Source of the DNA: Byssothecium circinans
Lineage: Eukaryota > Ascomycota > Dothideomycetes > Pleosporales > Massarinaceae
Direction of reading: 5' to 3'
Length of the DNA: 64,000 nt
NCBI GenBank assembly: GCA_010015675.1
Contig: ML976988.1
Span: forward strand, 1,124,330 to 1,188,329
The position numbers were made by a program, and so were the translations under genes. Below are positions 34,678-45,416 of the stretch, one piece after another; position 1 is the first letter of the stretch, and each line of letters opens with the position of its first letter. Below the pieces are notes generated by a model, which was not told where the DNA came from, did not search any database, and saw only the letters and a program-made list of their open reading frames with translations.

Positions 34678-37369
34678 ATGAATTTCGTCGACGTGCAACC
34701 CGAATCTTTCTTGGACTATGCGTGGACATCACCTTCTGCCGCCCCTTCGAATACTGTAAAACCCGCCAAAGCGACAAGGAAGCAGAATCGATGTTGCGAC
34801 CAGTGTCGGAAGGGAAAGCGAGCGTGCGATGCAGCCATACTGGAGGACACTTTGCTGGGCGAGAATGGCGCGTCAGAAGGTCATCCGACTGCATTCCATT
34901 ACAGTGGTGAGTGTATGTCAGTCTGTGAATATCGTTCACTGGCCTGACCTGACAGATGTCTTTGGGTCTCTCGCACGATGTGGCAATTGCGAGAAGACGA
35001 AGAAGACGTGTACCTTCCAATGGCTACGGTCCCAACGAGTTTCGCAAGTAACTCAGCAATCCGGCTCAACACCTCTAGTGAAGAGACGTCGCACACGGAG
35101 TCGCCCTCCCCAAGACCAAGTAGGGGTTATCCGACAGCCTGAGAGATCTGAGGCCCCGCAACGGACCGCTCCCTCGGGCCCACCAAGCCAGCCAGAGTTT
35201 GTGTCACCATCTGGACACCTCGACCTAGATCCTTCCTTTGATATTGCTCCAGGCAGCTTCTTGGACTATTTTGTCGACCCTTTCCTTGATGCTTTTGGCA
35301 GTGGTACTGAAGATCCTTCGACATTATCAGAAACGAAACAGTCTCTGGAAAACGCACAGCACGACACTGAAATCCAAGTCGATCATGACTCCGGCTTTCA
35401 AGACTCCCCGGAAGACGGATGTTCTAGCATATCGACAACTAACGGATATGATGTCTCGACAAAAAGATCGAGAGCAGTGCGTGTGCCACAAAAGCGAAGG
35501 CATCGTAGCCGGTCTAGTACCAATTCCGGCCGCGAAATCTTATACCCATCTGCATCCAGCTCGTACGACTTGTCGATGTCGACGAACAACGCACTCTTAA
35601 CGGAAAGTTTGCTCAAAATCTACCGAGATAGCTTTGAGCATCACTTATCATGCTGGTTAACGGAGAAGACATGCCCGGTTCAGCATCTTATGGTTTCTGT
35701 GGCTAAAGATAGTAGACCAGCTTGGGATTGCGTCTACCATCAGGTCTTCAGGCTCGACCGCCTGTCTTTTGTGAGGGGAAGGGCGCTTTCTGGGACCGAG
35801 GACAAAGCAGCATCCAAAGCGCTGAACATGGCCATTGTCGCATTCGCGTCGCAACGGACGCAGTCAAGAAACAAAACGGAAGCATACCCCTACCGAGGCG
35901 GCGATAGTCACAGTCCTATTGAACGACTTGCAAGCGACGACTTCGATGAGAATCTCCAGACATCTGCTTGGCACCAAGCACGAAATACGTTGCTGGAAGC
36001 CGAAGGTATCGAATCCTTCCGCGTGGCGCTTGCACTCATCGTGTTCTCGTTGACCCAAAAGCCATCCGAAATACCCGAACCTGAGTTTCCTCAGAGCATT
36101 CCCACTCAGGATGCACGTTCAAACTCGCAACTAGATGAGGAGATTGGTGGCATTTCGGAACATTCATTATCACCCCCAGCAGACGAAGATGTCGACAAAT
36201 GCCAAAACATGCTCTCCAAATTAAGGATCGTGATTGATGGAGATGGCCCGCCGATCTATCTCGAGAAGGGACTGCGGCTGCTCCATTCTCTTAGATCACG
36301 CCTGACAATGACAGGAACCATGGCACGCCCTAAGAAGATGCCAAACGGCAACAGAACCCACCTTCAGGCGAAACAGCTTGATACTGCAGATAGGGTTACC
36401 GTTGATCTCTTGTTCTGGCTTGCAATGATGTTTGACACTCTCTCTTCGGCAATGTACAAAAGACCTCTGGTAGTTTCTCTGGAAGATAGCGACATCCCGG
36501 CGAACAGTGAGATGACAAAAGGACAGGCGTCCTACGACAAATACTTGTTCAGCCACCCACGACTCGAACCCGTAAGATGGCCGTGTTCGCATGGAGTAGC
36601 TAGCTCGTTGCTCTGCGAAGCCGCGCCCATCAAAGTGCTGCTTTTCCGGAAAGTGACAAGAATCCAAAGTCTCCTATCTCGCGGCGTCCAAGGTAGGAAA
36701 ATTGAAGAGGCGGTGCAAATGGCACTGGAGGTTTTCGAGCATTGGCAGACAGTGTATGCGCCTTTCTTCCAGGACGTTTTCAACGCGCACAACCAATTGC
36801 CCGCACACCTGCGTTCGTGGTCAATTTGTGTAACTGGACACTTCCATTTAGCAGCTCTACTGCTAGCAGACCTGGTCGAGATTATTGATGACGCTGAAGC
36901 GAGTGTGGTGGCTCAGCGCCGTAAGAGACGGTCGACCGGCTTTGTGGCATCGTTTAGGAAAACGAACTGTCGGGCCCTTTCGGATATAGCCAGGTGTGCG
37001 TGTCCGCGAGAAGATGGGTTCTCAGACCAATCCCTCGATCCTAACACGGCTGTCAATCTCGAGGCGCTTCTGAGCGAGCCATGGACCGCCGTTCTGATCC
37101 GTGCGTTTGCCATGGCGGGCGTGTATCTGTTGGACCTGGCCGGAGAATCCTATGGAGACAACGGCGAGCAAGATGATGCTTTCCGTCGAGCTGATGATTG
37201 TATCTGTGCGCTGTGGTATCTGGGCCGCAAATCGAACATGGCCCAAATGGCGGCAAAAATGCTGGGCGGCACCCTGCGGAATAAGCAGGTGGGCGATGTG
37301 AATTCTTGTGTCGATCTTTGGAGCGGGTTCGATCATGTTGATGAATCGTTTGGCGTTGCATGCGTCTGA
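34678..37369 (+). CDS. Zn2Cys6 transcription factor with expanded zinc-cluster loop
   Basis: Two exons, 34678-34906 and 34956-37369, give 880 residues; the 49-nt intron (GTGAGT, CCTGACC branch) falls inside the DNA-binding domain. The Cys residues are C40, C43, C50, then C86, C89, C96: CDQCRKGKRAC, a 35-residue loop, and CGNCEKTKKTC followed by TFQWLRSQR. Usual Zn2Cys6 loops are about 6-12 residues. AlcR of Aspergillus has 16, and its CTFNWLSSQR-type follow-on resembles the one here, so this may belong to an AlcR-like subgroup. A Ser/Arg-rich linker follows, then a helical region from about residue 330 to the end that fits the fungal middle-homology regulatory domain. The target genes are unknown; neighbours give no clue. 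The start is the first Met after an upstream non-conserved frame. Confidence 0.88.
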
Positions 37370-37682
37370 TGGATGGTGAAGCAAAACTTGTAATATATTG
37401 ATTTCCAACATTTGAACATTGATCAATTGTTTCTACGATCACATGTTTTCGTGACGCGTTGGGGTTTCGAGCCGAACCGGATGGAGTTAGCGCGTGCGAG
37501 CCGTGCCCGGGCTGCCCAGGTGTGACTTCTCATCTTATTATTTATGAGTCGTTTCGTCGCACCCGCGATCCCGCGCACCTCTCCAATGCGACGTTTGAAT
37601 GTCCTCATCACCTAAGATCTCACTTACCTATACCTCTGTTTAGCCTTGCCGATTGACGAATTGAAGCGTTGCGTCGCTCATC
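37370..37682. other. Short intergenic spacer
   Basis: 313 bp between the Zn2Cys6 stop and the resolvase ATG on the same strand. It must hold the terminator of the first gene and the promoter of the second. No distinct element is visible. Confidence 0.5.
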
Positions 37683-39898
37683 ATGGGCGTTCCTGTGCTT
37701 TGGGAGCTTATCTCAGAGCAGGACCAAAGCGTCCCCATTGCGAAACTCGCCGAGGACCACTTCAAGAAGCATGCGCGCCCTCTCAGAATTGCTGTAGATG
37801 AGGCAGATTGGCGATTCAACAACCTCACAACGCAACAGGTCTACATCATACGTGAGAGTAAGCAACCGTCACCTCCCGCTCCAAGAAAACGAGCTGATAT
37901 GGCAAGAATCGAACGAGCCAGCCTTCCAAGGCATCGAGAAATCCATGTTTTACCGCATCTGCCGCCTCCTCACCCAAAATATTCAGCTTCTCTTCGTGTT
38001 CGATGGCCCGGGCCGGCCGTGGAAGCGAGGCCGCAAAGGAGGGGGGAAAATCGACTATGAGAAGCTGAAACTATTCAAGGAGCTGCTACGGCACTTCCGG
38101 ATCCCCTATCACGAAGCTCCCGGAGAAGCCGAAGCAGAATGTGCGCGACTGCAGCAGTTGGGTGTGGTTGATGCCATCTTCTCTCAGGACTCGGACAGCC
38201 TCATGTTCGGTTGCGACTACCTCATTCGGGACGATCGCATCGCGAAAGAGAAAGGAAACAATGATCGCTCGAAGGAGAACACTCGGAAAAACAACAATAC
38301 TGTCAGGGTGGTGCGAGGGGATGACATCAAAGCTGCGCACAACTTGGACAAGGATGGGCTGGTGCTACTGGCCATGCTTTGCGGCGGTGATTACGACATG
38401 AGAGGCCTCCCAGGCTGCGGAAAGGCATTCGCTCCACGCGCTGTCAAGGCTGGGTTTGGGACGAGCCTATGTCGTTGCAGAACGCAAATGGACTGCGTGA
38501 AGTGGAGAGGGGATTTTGTGGATTGGTACGGTCTTGCAGACACTAAACAAAGTCTACAGGAATGTCTGACTCGTTTTCAGGATTCAGAAACAGCGCAGGT
38601 TCGGCGTTTCGGTGCCTTACGACTACCCCGACATCAAGATCCTCAACAAGTACAATGCGCTAAAGATATCTTTAGATGAGCAACTACTCAACCTGAGAGG
38701 TTTGAAAAGCGGCTGGGAGCGGCCCATCGACGAGTTGAAACTCTTGGAGTTGACCAGCAGCCGCTTTAATATATGGGGGAGACTCTACATGAACTGGATT
38801 GGTCCTGTGCTCTTGACCAAGTATCTAGCGGCCCGAGACCCATCGCTTCCTCCATGCAATGACCACCAGATACAACCCAAGCGACGAATGAAAAAGGACG
38901 GCCCCCGACCACTGGAGAGGAATCTATCATTCTCGCCCTTTGGTCTCACCAGTCTACAAAGGAAGGATTTCGAGGGCGACAGAGCTGGGTACTGGACAAA
39001 TTGTATGAGTGACCCGTTTGAGCCCGACTATCGCGTTGAAAAGGAGATACCAGAGTACTTGTTGCGTAAAGTGCTCCTCCCAGAAGTGCTTGACCCACCT
39101 CCGACCCAAAAGACCTCACGAAAGCGGAAAGCACCAACTTCCGATGGTGACGCCACTGCAGCCCCGCCTGCGAGTAAGAGATCTCGCAAGGCTACTGCTA
39201 AGAAGTCAGTCGATCAAATTTCAACTCACAAGAGCAAAGCAACGTCGACGACCGTTCAAACCCGGGAGGTCATTAGCTTGCTATCTGACTCAGAGGATGA
39301 ACCTCCAACAAAGAACCCGTTGAGGTCAAGTGTCATAGATCTGGGTGAGTGTTTGGACTCGGCAGATGATTTGGACGAAGAAGATCATCAACTGCACAGA
39401 GCTATACAAATGAGCTTACAGCAGTACGAGAGCTCACAACAAGGAAAGACGGCCGCGCCATTGCACGACAAGGCACCTACTTCTGATCGGGACATTGACT
39501 GGAAGGGGTGGGACCCCGATCCAAACAGCCTCTTTGTCCCCGAAGATTCTCCAATTCGCATAGGGACCAAAGCACCTTCCACTCTCCCAACTAGGGTCAC
39601 CGCCAGCTCTAGCCGAAGCTTGAGCGAGCGCCTAGAAAACATCTCGAAAGGTCTGACTGCTTCTTCTCCACCGCTACCTCTTGCGATACGGTCCTCCGTT
39701 ATGACCAACGCAGACAAGTCTAGAACACCGCTGACACGCAAGCCTTCGGCCACGCAAGACGAGAGAGCATCCCAGCCAGCGCATCTCAAAGACATGGCGC
39801 AGGATCCTAGTAACGCCGTGGAGATACGGGCAGCACGTTTGAGAGTTTTCGATCCGTCGCCCAGACAGAATAAGATTGAGGAGATCGATCTGACGTGA
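37683..39898 (+). CDS. Yen1/GEN1-type Holliday junction resolvase (XPG/Rad2 nuclease)
   Basis: Three exons, 37683-37857, 37907-38525 and 38581-39898, give 703 residues; the introns (49 and 55 nt) have GCTGAT/GTCTGAC branch points. The N-terminal MGVPVLWELI and IAVDEADWRFN hold the first metal ligand region of the XPG family. The FVFDGPGRPWKRG block, the internal active site APGEAEAECARLQ, the acidic pair in SQDSDSLMFG, and GGDYDMRGLPGCG with the helix-hairpin-helix start complete the nuclease core. KILNKYNALKISLDEQLLNLRGLK fits the Yen1 chromodomain-side region. The C-terminal half is disordered and basic, with an SLLSDSEDE stretch that may be a SUMO-interacting motif and many S/T-P sites, as expected for a cell-cycle-controlled nuclease. 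It would resolve joint DNA molecules in mitosis and meiosis. Confidence 0.92.
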
Positions 39899-40430
39899 TT
39901 CTGACTCATCCCTTCCGCATCACGGTCCTATGAGTAGAGTTCGGACACGGGAACATGTACTATGGCATGAAGACGAAGCCTAGGAAGTATTGCGAACATG
40001 TTGTAACGATCATATTTGGCCACTATTTGGATAAAGCGCTTTAAGTAGTAGTATCTCTCGCAGTGTTGAAGATGGCGGTAGTGATGCCCTCCACCACTGC
40101 CGGGTCCTTCGGTGCCTCTCATCACCGCGGCCACATTCTCCAAAAGCAGATCATGATCACGGACAGAAAAAAAAGATTGCGAAGGTTGTGAAACAATTCT
40201 AGAATTAACACTATCGGGAATAGAACGCCGTCTACCAATAAAATCCCTAAGATCCACCGAAAGAAGAAAATGTCAACAGTCGAAGAAGCATGCATGCATG
40301 AGTTCGCAAGCAGTTGCTTGCTCGAAATATACAACACCAAATCCGATTATCCTTCCTGCGCGTTCCACATCCCAATCGTAATAAGAAGCCAAACCATCTC
40401 AGTTAACGTCACAGGAGCCGCACAGTGCAC
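39899..40430. other. Convergent 3' flanks
   Basis: About 530 bp between the resolvase stop (+) and the LysM gene stop (-). No gene or repeat is seen. Confidence 0.55.
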
Positions 40431-42861
40431 TTATGCAGCTGCAGCTTTGACACAGTAGGCGATGCCAGACATAAAATTATTGCACTGAGCGTCAAGCCCC
40501 TTGTTGAGCTTGCAAAGGTCAGGCGTGGAGAGACCGCTGGCAGTGCAGGTCTCGCCGGCCTTCACTTGGTACCACTTCGTGCAGTTGGGAACGGCGCCTT
40601 CGAACTTGGGCACGCTAGGGAGGGTGGTGTAGGTAAAGCCCCCATCGCCGCCGTCAGTGGCTGAGGGAGCGGCAGAGGATCCAGTGGCGGAGCCACTGGG
40701 CTTTCCAGATGCGCTAGAGGGTCCAGTGGGCTTTCCAGATGCGCTGGAGGGTCCAGCGGGCTTCGTGGAGGTGGGGTTGGCGGATGGGGCGCCGCTGGAA
40801 GGGGCGACTTTGGAGGTGGCGAGGGTTGAGGGTTGAACAGATCCTGAGGCGGAGGCAGATGAAGGTTTCGCGGAGCCGGAGGTGGCACCCGACGTAGCAG
40901 CAGATGAGGGCTTGACGGATCCAGATCCAGAAGCAGAAACAGAGGAAGGCTTGATGGATCCGGAGCTGGCAGCAGATGTGGGCTTAGCGGAGCCGGATGA
41001 GGTTTGCTGAGATCCCGAGCTGGTGGCAGTGGGTTTGGCAGAACCGCTGGTCGGCTTGTCAGAACCGCTGGTCGGCTTGCTAGATCCGCTGGAGGGTTTG
41101 TCAGTGCCACTGGTGGGCTTTGCCGTGCCGCTGGTGGGTTTCGCAGTGTTGGAGGCAGGCTTTTCCGTGCCGCTGGTGGGCTTCGCAGTGTTGGAGGCAG
41201 GCTTGGAACCAGTTTCAGACTTGTCCTTCCCGGGGCCAGTAGGGACAGGAGGGAGGGAGGTAGTGCTGATGTCCTTGCCAAAACCAATGCAGGTCTTGAA
41301 GAGAGGCCACGAGGTTTGGAAGAGGTTCTTTTCGAAGACCGGGTCGTTGTCAAGCTTACCAACATCCATCTCTAAATCGACACTGATACCGGTTTCGCAG
41401 TTGACTTCGATACCCACAGCCTTCTTGCTGTTGCAAACACCAGCCTTAGTGTCAGACTTGAGAGCAACATTGGCCTCGAAGTAGGGAACTTCAGCGACAA
41501 TACCAGCCTCGAATCCAAAGTCAAGAGCCTCAGCCTTCACCTTGAAAGAGAGCTCAGCCCAAGCCTTCAACCCAGCCTTGATCTCAGCAGTAAAGCGAGG
41601 CTCAAGCTTCTCAAAGGTGGGTTTCCAGCCGTCGAGCTTATTCTTGCTCTTGTCCTTGCTCTCGAAGTGAGCAACAGCGCTGTCTGGGATCTTGGCCTTT
41701 GAACCAACAGATACCTGAGCGTGACCCTCAATGGCAGAAGAACCAAAGTGGACACCGACGCCAGCCATAGGGCCGATGCTAATAATCTTGGCGATTTTGA
41801 AACCAGCAACGGGGATCTCGATTTCGGCTCCAGCGAAGTTAATTTCCTTGCCGAGTTTACCGTCAAGTTCTAGACCGAGAAGGATAGATCCCCAGAGACC
41901 ACTGGGCTTGAGGTCAGCCTTGATACCTTCAGGGATTGGGCTAGGTATGAAGCCGAAAGCCTTTCCCCATTCCAAATCGAGGTCAGTCATGATAGCACCG
42001 CCAGTTTGAACGTGAACGTTGGCCTTGATACCCAATCCAGCAGTCTCCTTGGAGTCCTTCTTCCAGTCAAACAAGGTAACACTCTTGGACATAGCAAGGC
42101 TGAGCTTGCTGCTGTCTCGGCGGATAAGGTGCGGGTGGGTAACATTAACGGTGTCAGGATTGACGTATTCGTTGCTGATCTTGAGGGAAGCTTTCTTGAC
42201 AACATCTTTCCATGGCTGCTCCGCACCGTCGACTTTAGCCGTCAAGGTCGCTTCGTCGAAAGCCACACTTTTGACAAGGTAGGGAGAACGGTCATCGCCC
42301 TTGTAGCACTGGTCCATCTCCGTAATGATGATGAAGTGGTTGATATCCTTTTCGTCAACCCACTTCCACTTTTTTTGAGCAGCATCAAAGCCCGCCTTGT
42401 CAGAGAAGGTCATGGACATTCCCTTGACGTCGGGACCGCAAGAGATGGACTTCAGGCGCTGGGCGAAGTTCTCAATAGGTAGGAGTAGCTCATCATCGGT
42501 AGGGGACCCAAGTGTGAAGTTGGCAGTGACGATATGATCTCCAGCTGTAGTATGCAGTTAGTCAAAGTAATGCAAGTATCATACTAAGGAACGTACCGTA
42601 GGCACCCCAGAACAGTTCAGCACGGCTTGAGGGGTCAAAGGCATTCTCGCCAGTTGCGACGCGCTTCACAAACTTCCCAGTCAACTCTCCAGGATCCTTG
42701 ATTGGCATAAGCCTGATATCATTGCTGGTATCACGTGTGTCGAAGCTCCTGTGGGGAAGGAGATCTGCCGGGTTGACTTGACGGATAGCCAAAGCATCGC
42801 TCTGAGCGGAGAAGAAAGACAAGAGAGCGCCCGTTACGAGGGCTTTGGTGTTGAGAAACAT
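40431..42861 (-). CDS. Secreted LysM protein with large N-terminal domain and repetitive linker
   Basis: Two exons, 42861-42597 and 42544-40431, with a 52-nt intron (GTACGT, GACTAAC branch), give 792 residues. A signal peptide (MFLNTKALVTGALLSFFSAQSDALA) directs secretion. Residues about 40-480 form a Cys-containing, beta-rich domain I do not recognise by name; it resembles large secreted ascomycete proteins of unknown function. Residues about 490-720 are a Ser/Thr/Pro/Lys linker made of degenerate repeats such as KPTSG(T/S) and GSAKPSS, expected to be heavily O-mannosylated. The C-terminus is a single LysM domain with four Cys (CTKWYQVKAGETCTASGLS...CKLNKGLDAQCNNF), which should bind chitin or related glycans. 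A role in the cell wall or in masking chitin from a host is possible but inferred. Confidence 0.85.
40640..41230 (-). repeat. Degenerate tandem repeats coding a Ser/Thr/Pro/Lys linker
   Basis: Within the LysM gene the DNA repeats short units around the codons for KPTSGT, KPASNT, SGSAKPTS and GPSSASGKP. The units are imperfect and of varying length. Such tracts commonly change length by recombination. Confidence 0.8.
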
Positions 42862-43626
42862 GCTGAAGACTGATAAAACAATTCGACTGAGTCAAGGGTA
42901 TACGATGGGATAATCCCGGAATGAATGTGAGTAGCCAATCGAGGCTAAAACGAGTGTGAATAGAGAACAAAAAAAGAATGACTACGCAAAGCTGCGTTGA
43001 AAGAAAGACAGTAAGATGGTGGATGGTGGATAGGTAGCCTGAAGCTGCGCATCAGCGACTCTTTTGTACCTCGACATGTCCACCGACGAACCATCCTCAG
43101 CCCTCGTAAAGGACGACGGAGTATAGGTCAGCATGATTCGAATGCTGATGCCAAGACTGCGACCACTGGGAGTGGGGAAGTTGCAGTGAGACGGGGGCGA
43201 AAATACAGTCCGTGGATCTTACTCGATGATGTGTAACAGGTCGATCAGATCAGAACGTACTCCGAACGTGAAGTGTGACAGTTGGTCCGTGTGCTCTGTT
43301 ACAACACAAGCGCGCCCACAAGGTATCAAATGAATACGTGCAGTGAAAATAGAGCGATCATGGCTCCCGTGAAGCAGCTCGAATCAGTTGGCACGAAGTT
43401 GTTATGGTATAGTTTCAGATAAAAGCGCCACAGTGCTATGAAAAACTTTATCGGCCTTGTGCCTGAAGTTGGGCAGGCAGAACGAAAAGGCGGCAGTTGT
43501 GGAGATCACCACGACTAAGTTGCGCTGAACGAAGTCCGTATTACATGATCATGTCTGCGTGAAATTTAACCAAAATGGAAAAAAATTCTCAAGATGGCGG
43601 CTTCCGACAGTGACCCAGGTCCGTCC

Positions 43627-43821
43627 GCGTGCGGTGTGGATACCATCCGGTAGTAGTCAATGCTGTGCTGGCCAGAATGGGGCGTGGGTAGTACCATGGT
43701 AGATAGTCAATGCTCCGATGGTCAGTGAGGATGCGGCGTAGGTGTAATCAAAGCTCAGCTATTTAGAGTGCGGCGTAGGGAATACCAAGGTAGTCAGTGC
43801 TCTGCTGTTTCGAATGCTCTT
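43627..43821. repeat. Diverged ~50-bp tandem repeats
   Basis: Three to four imperfect units, each beginning near tgcggcgtrgg or gggcgtgggta and containing taccatggtag..gtcaatgct. Clear starts are near 43627, 43680, 43731 and 43769; the third unit is shortened. The units lie in the shared promoter of two secreted-protein genes. Confidence 0.65.
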
Positions 43822-43852
43822 CAGAATACGAAAGCTCTTCAGAATACGAAAG
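43815..43852. repeat. 18-bp direct tandem duplication
   Basis: gctcttcagaatacgaaa occurs twice in a row immediately after the ~50-bp repeats. The second copy is followed by gagctc. Confidence 0.85.
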
Positions 43853-44327
43853 AGCTCATTTCAACAAATTCAGAAAAACGAGCAGTGGAGCACCTTGGTT
43901 CGCAAAGGGGGCTCTTCGCCAGTGATTCGGCCCCCGCGAAGACTTGGCATCACATAGGGCTGGCTAATCCCTGCTCCGCGCATAAATTCGCAACGACTCC
44001 GCCTTATAAAAAGAGGATGCTGCGCCTTCTGGCTAATGGGCTTGTGGCCAATGCACTCAAACGGCCGTACAGCCTCTGTTCAACTTATTCAACGCCGAAT
44101 CAGCGGGGCAGGACACAAGCAATCCATTGTCCATGTGTGATGACTTTGGCGCCAACAGGGGTTTCGGAATGCGACAACCCCTACACCTTTCCCCATCCGG
44201 CTAGGGGGGCTGACTGAACTGCCAATCTACCAGTCCTGCGGGATATTGCAAGCATTCTCGCGGCGAATCGTTTGCTGTCGCGAACGAAGCATCGCCCAAA
44301 ATAGCCGTTTGCTTACAGTCTTGGCCA

Positions 44328-44333
44328 TATAAG
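44328..44333 (+). promoter_or_regulatory. TATA-like box of the serine-rich secreted protein gene
   Basis: TATAAG lies about 150 bp before the ATG at 44482 and is followed by a long pyrimidine tract (cccctcctaccctttaac and beyond), as in strongly expressed fungal promoters. Confidence 0.45.
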
Positions 44334-44481
44334 TACACAAGTGCCCACTGTGCCACACTTCCGCTTTTCGAACCCCTCCTACCCTTTAACTTATCTTTTC
44401 TTTTCGAACACTCACTTTCCTTTATTTTCTGTCGACTCGCCCACCACACTCGTTCACAGACTCACATACATTTCGCTCAAC

Positions 44482-45416
44482 ATGCATACTTCTCAATTGG
44501 TCCTCCTGCTCGCTGGAGCCGCAGTTTCGGTCAGCGCTCAGTCTACCGCCACTCTCTTCAACATCCTGCCCATCGAGCCAACGGAGACGGCAACTCTCGT
44601 GGCCTCCAACTCAGCAGCCACCACCTACTCGTTCGGTTGCCCTGGTACGATACTCGTCAATCCTCCTCCCTTCCAGTCAAAACTAACCTATAAACAGCCT
44701 CCAAGAGCCCAGATGCCTCCTCTGCCGGGTCCTCTGCCGCGTCTTCTGCTTCTGGAGCTGTCTCTTCCGCCGTCGCATCTCCCAAATCTTCTGCTGGCTT
44801 CGTCGAAGGGACTCCTATCCCCAAGCCGACCAACGCTCGTCGCGACGACATCCGTCTCTTGCCAATCCCCAGGCCGTCGAATGTCCGCCGTGACGACATC
44901 CGCCTCTTGCCTATCCCAAAGCCTACTCAGGTCCGTCGCGGTGTTCCTTTGGGAGTAACTGTCAACTGCATGCCATACACCATCGTCCAGGGCCCTCAAA
45001 CCTGGTCAGCTCACCTGTCTTACTCGGATGCGTCCTTCAAGATGAGCATCGATGCCACCGCTACCTGGAAGGGCGAAATCGCAAAGGCGTCGGACGTCGC
45101 CGGCTCCATAAGCTGGGGTGGAGACCTTACCGCATTCAACACGCAGGGGGTTGTGACCGGCCCGGCCAGCAAGATGTTCCCGACCTCGTATGCCGTTGCT
45201 GTCGTTAGTGCCTCTGCCACCCCAACCCCCTCGGGCTCCTCTGGTGCTTCCCCCGCTGGTTCCGGCACCTCCAGCAGGCCAGCCTCCTCTCCATCTGGCG
45301 CTACCACCCCTGCCGTCAACTCCTCGGGTTTCGCAGCTTCAGGTCCCCTACCCACCGGCGCCGCTGCTTTCGTTGGTGCCGCTGCTGGTATCCTTGGTGC
45401 TGCGCTCGCCTTGTGA
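44482..45416 (+). CDS. Serine-rich, probably GPI-anchored secreted protein with dibasic peptide repeats
   Basis: Two exons, 44482-44644 and 44698-45416 (53-nt intron, CTAAC branch), give 293 residues. A signal peptide (MHTSQLVLLLAGAAVSVSAQ) and a hydrophobic C-terminal tail (GAAAFVGAAAGILGAALAL) after small residues suggest a GPI anchor at the cell surface or wall. After a Ser/Ala-rich stretch the protein carries repeated units: DDIRLLPIPRPSNVRR and DDIRLLPIPKPTQVRR, preceded by a partial copy TPIPKPTNARR. Each copy ends in Arg-Arg, the preferred cut site of the Kex2 protease of the Golgi. The region after it (GVPLGVTVNCMPYTIVQGP..) has the beta-rich look of fungal wall proteins. I do not recognise the family. 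The dibasic layout is visible in the sequence; actual processing is inference. Confidence 0.8.

Larger units (their letters stand above)
42862..44327. other. Divergent upstream region between the LysM gene and the serine-rich gene
   Basis: About 1.5 kb feeding two secreted-protein genes that point away from each other. It contains the imperfect tandem repeats listed separately at 43627-43860. The + frame at 43768-44217 overlaps these repeats and has no recognisable product. Confidence 0.55.

Noticed and set aside
44657..44899. Minus-strand frame with repeats reading MSSRRTFDGLGIGKRR
   Set aside because: It is the reverse complement shadow of the DDIRLLPIP repeat in the + strand gene.
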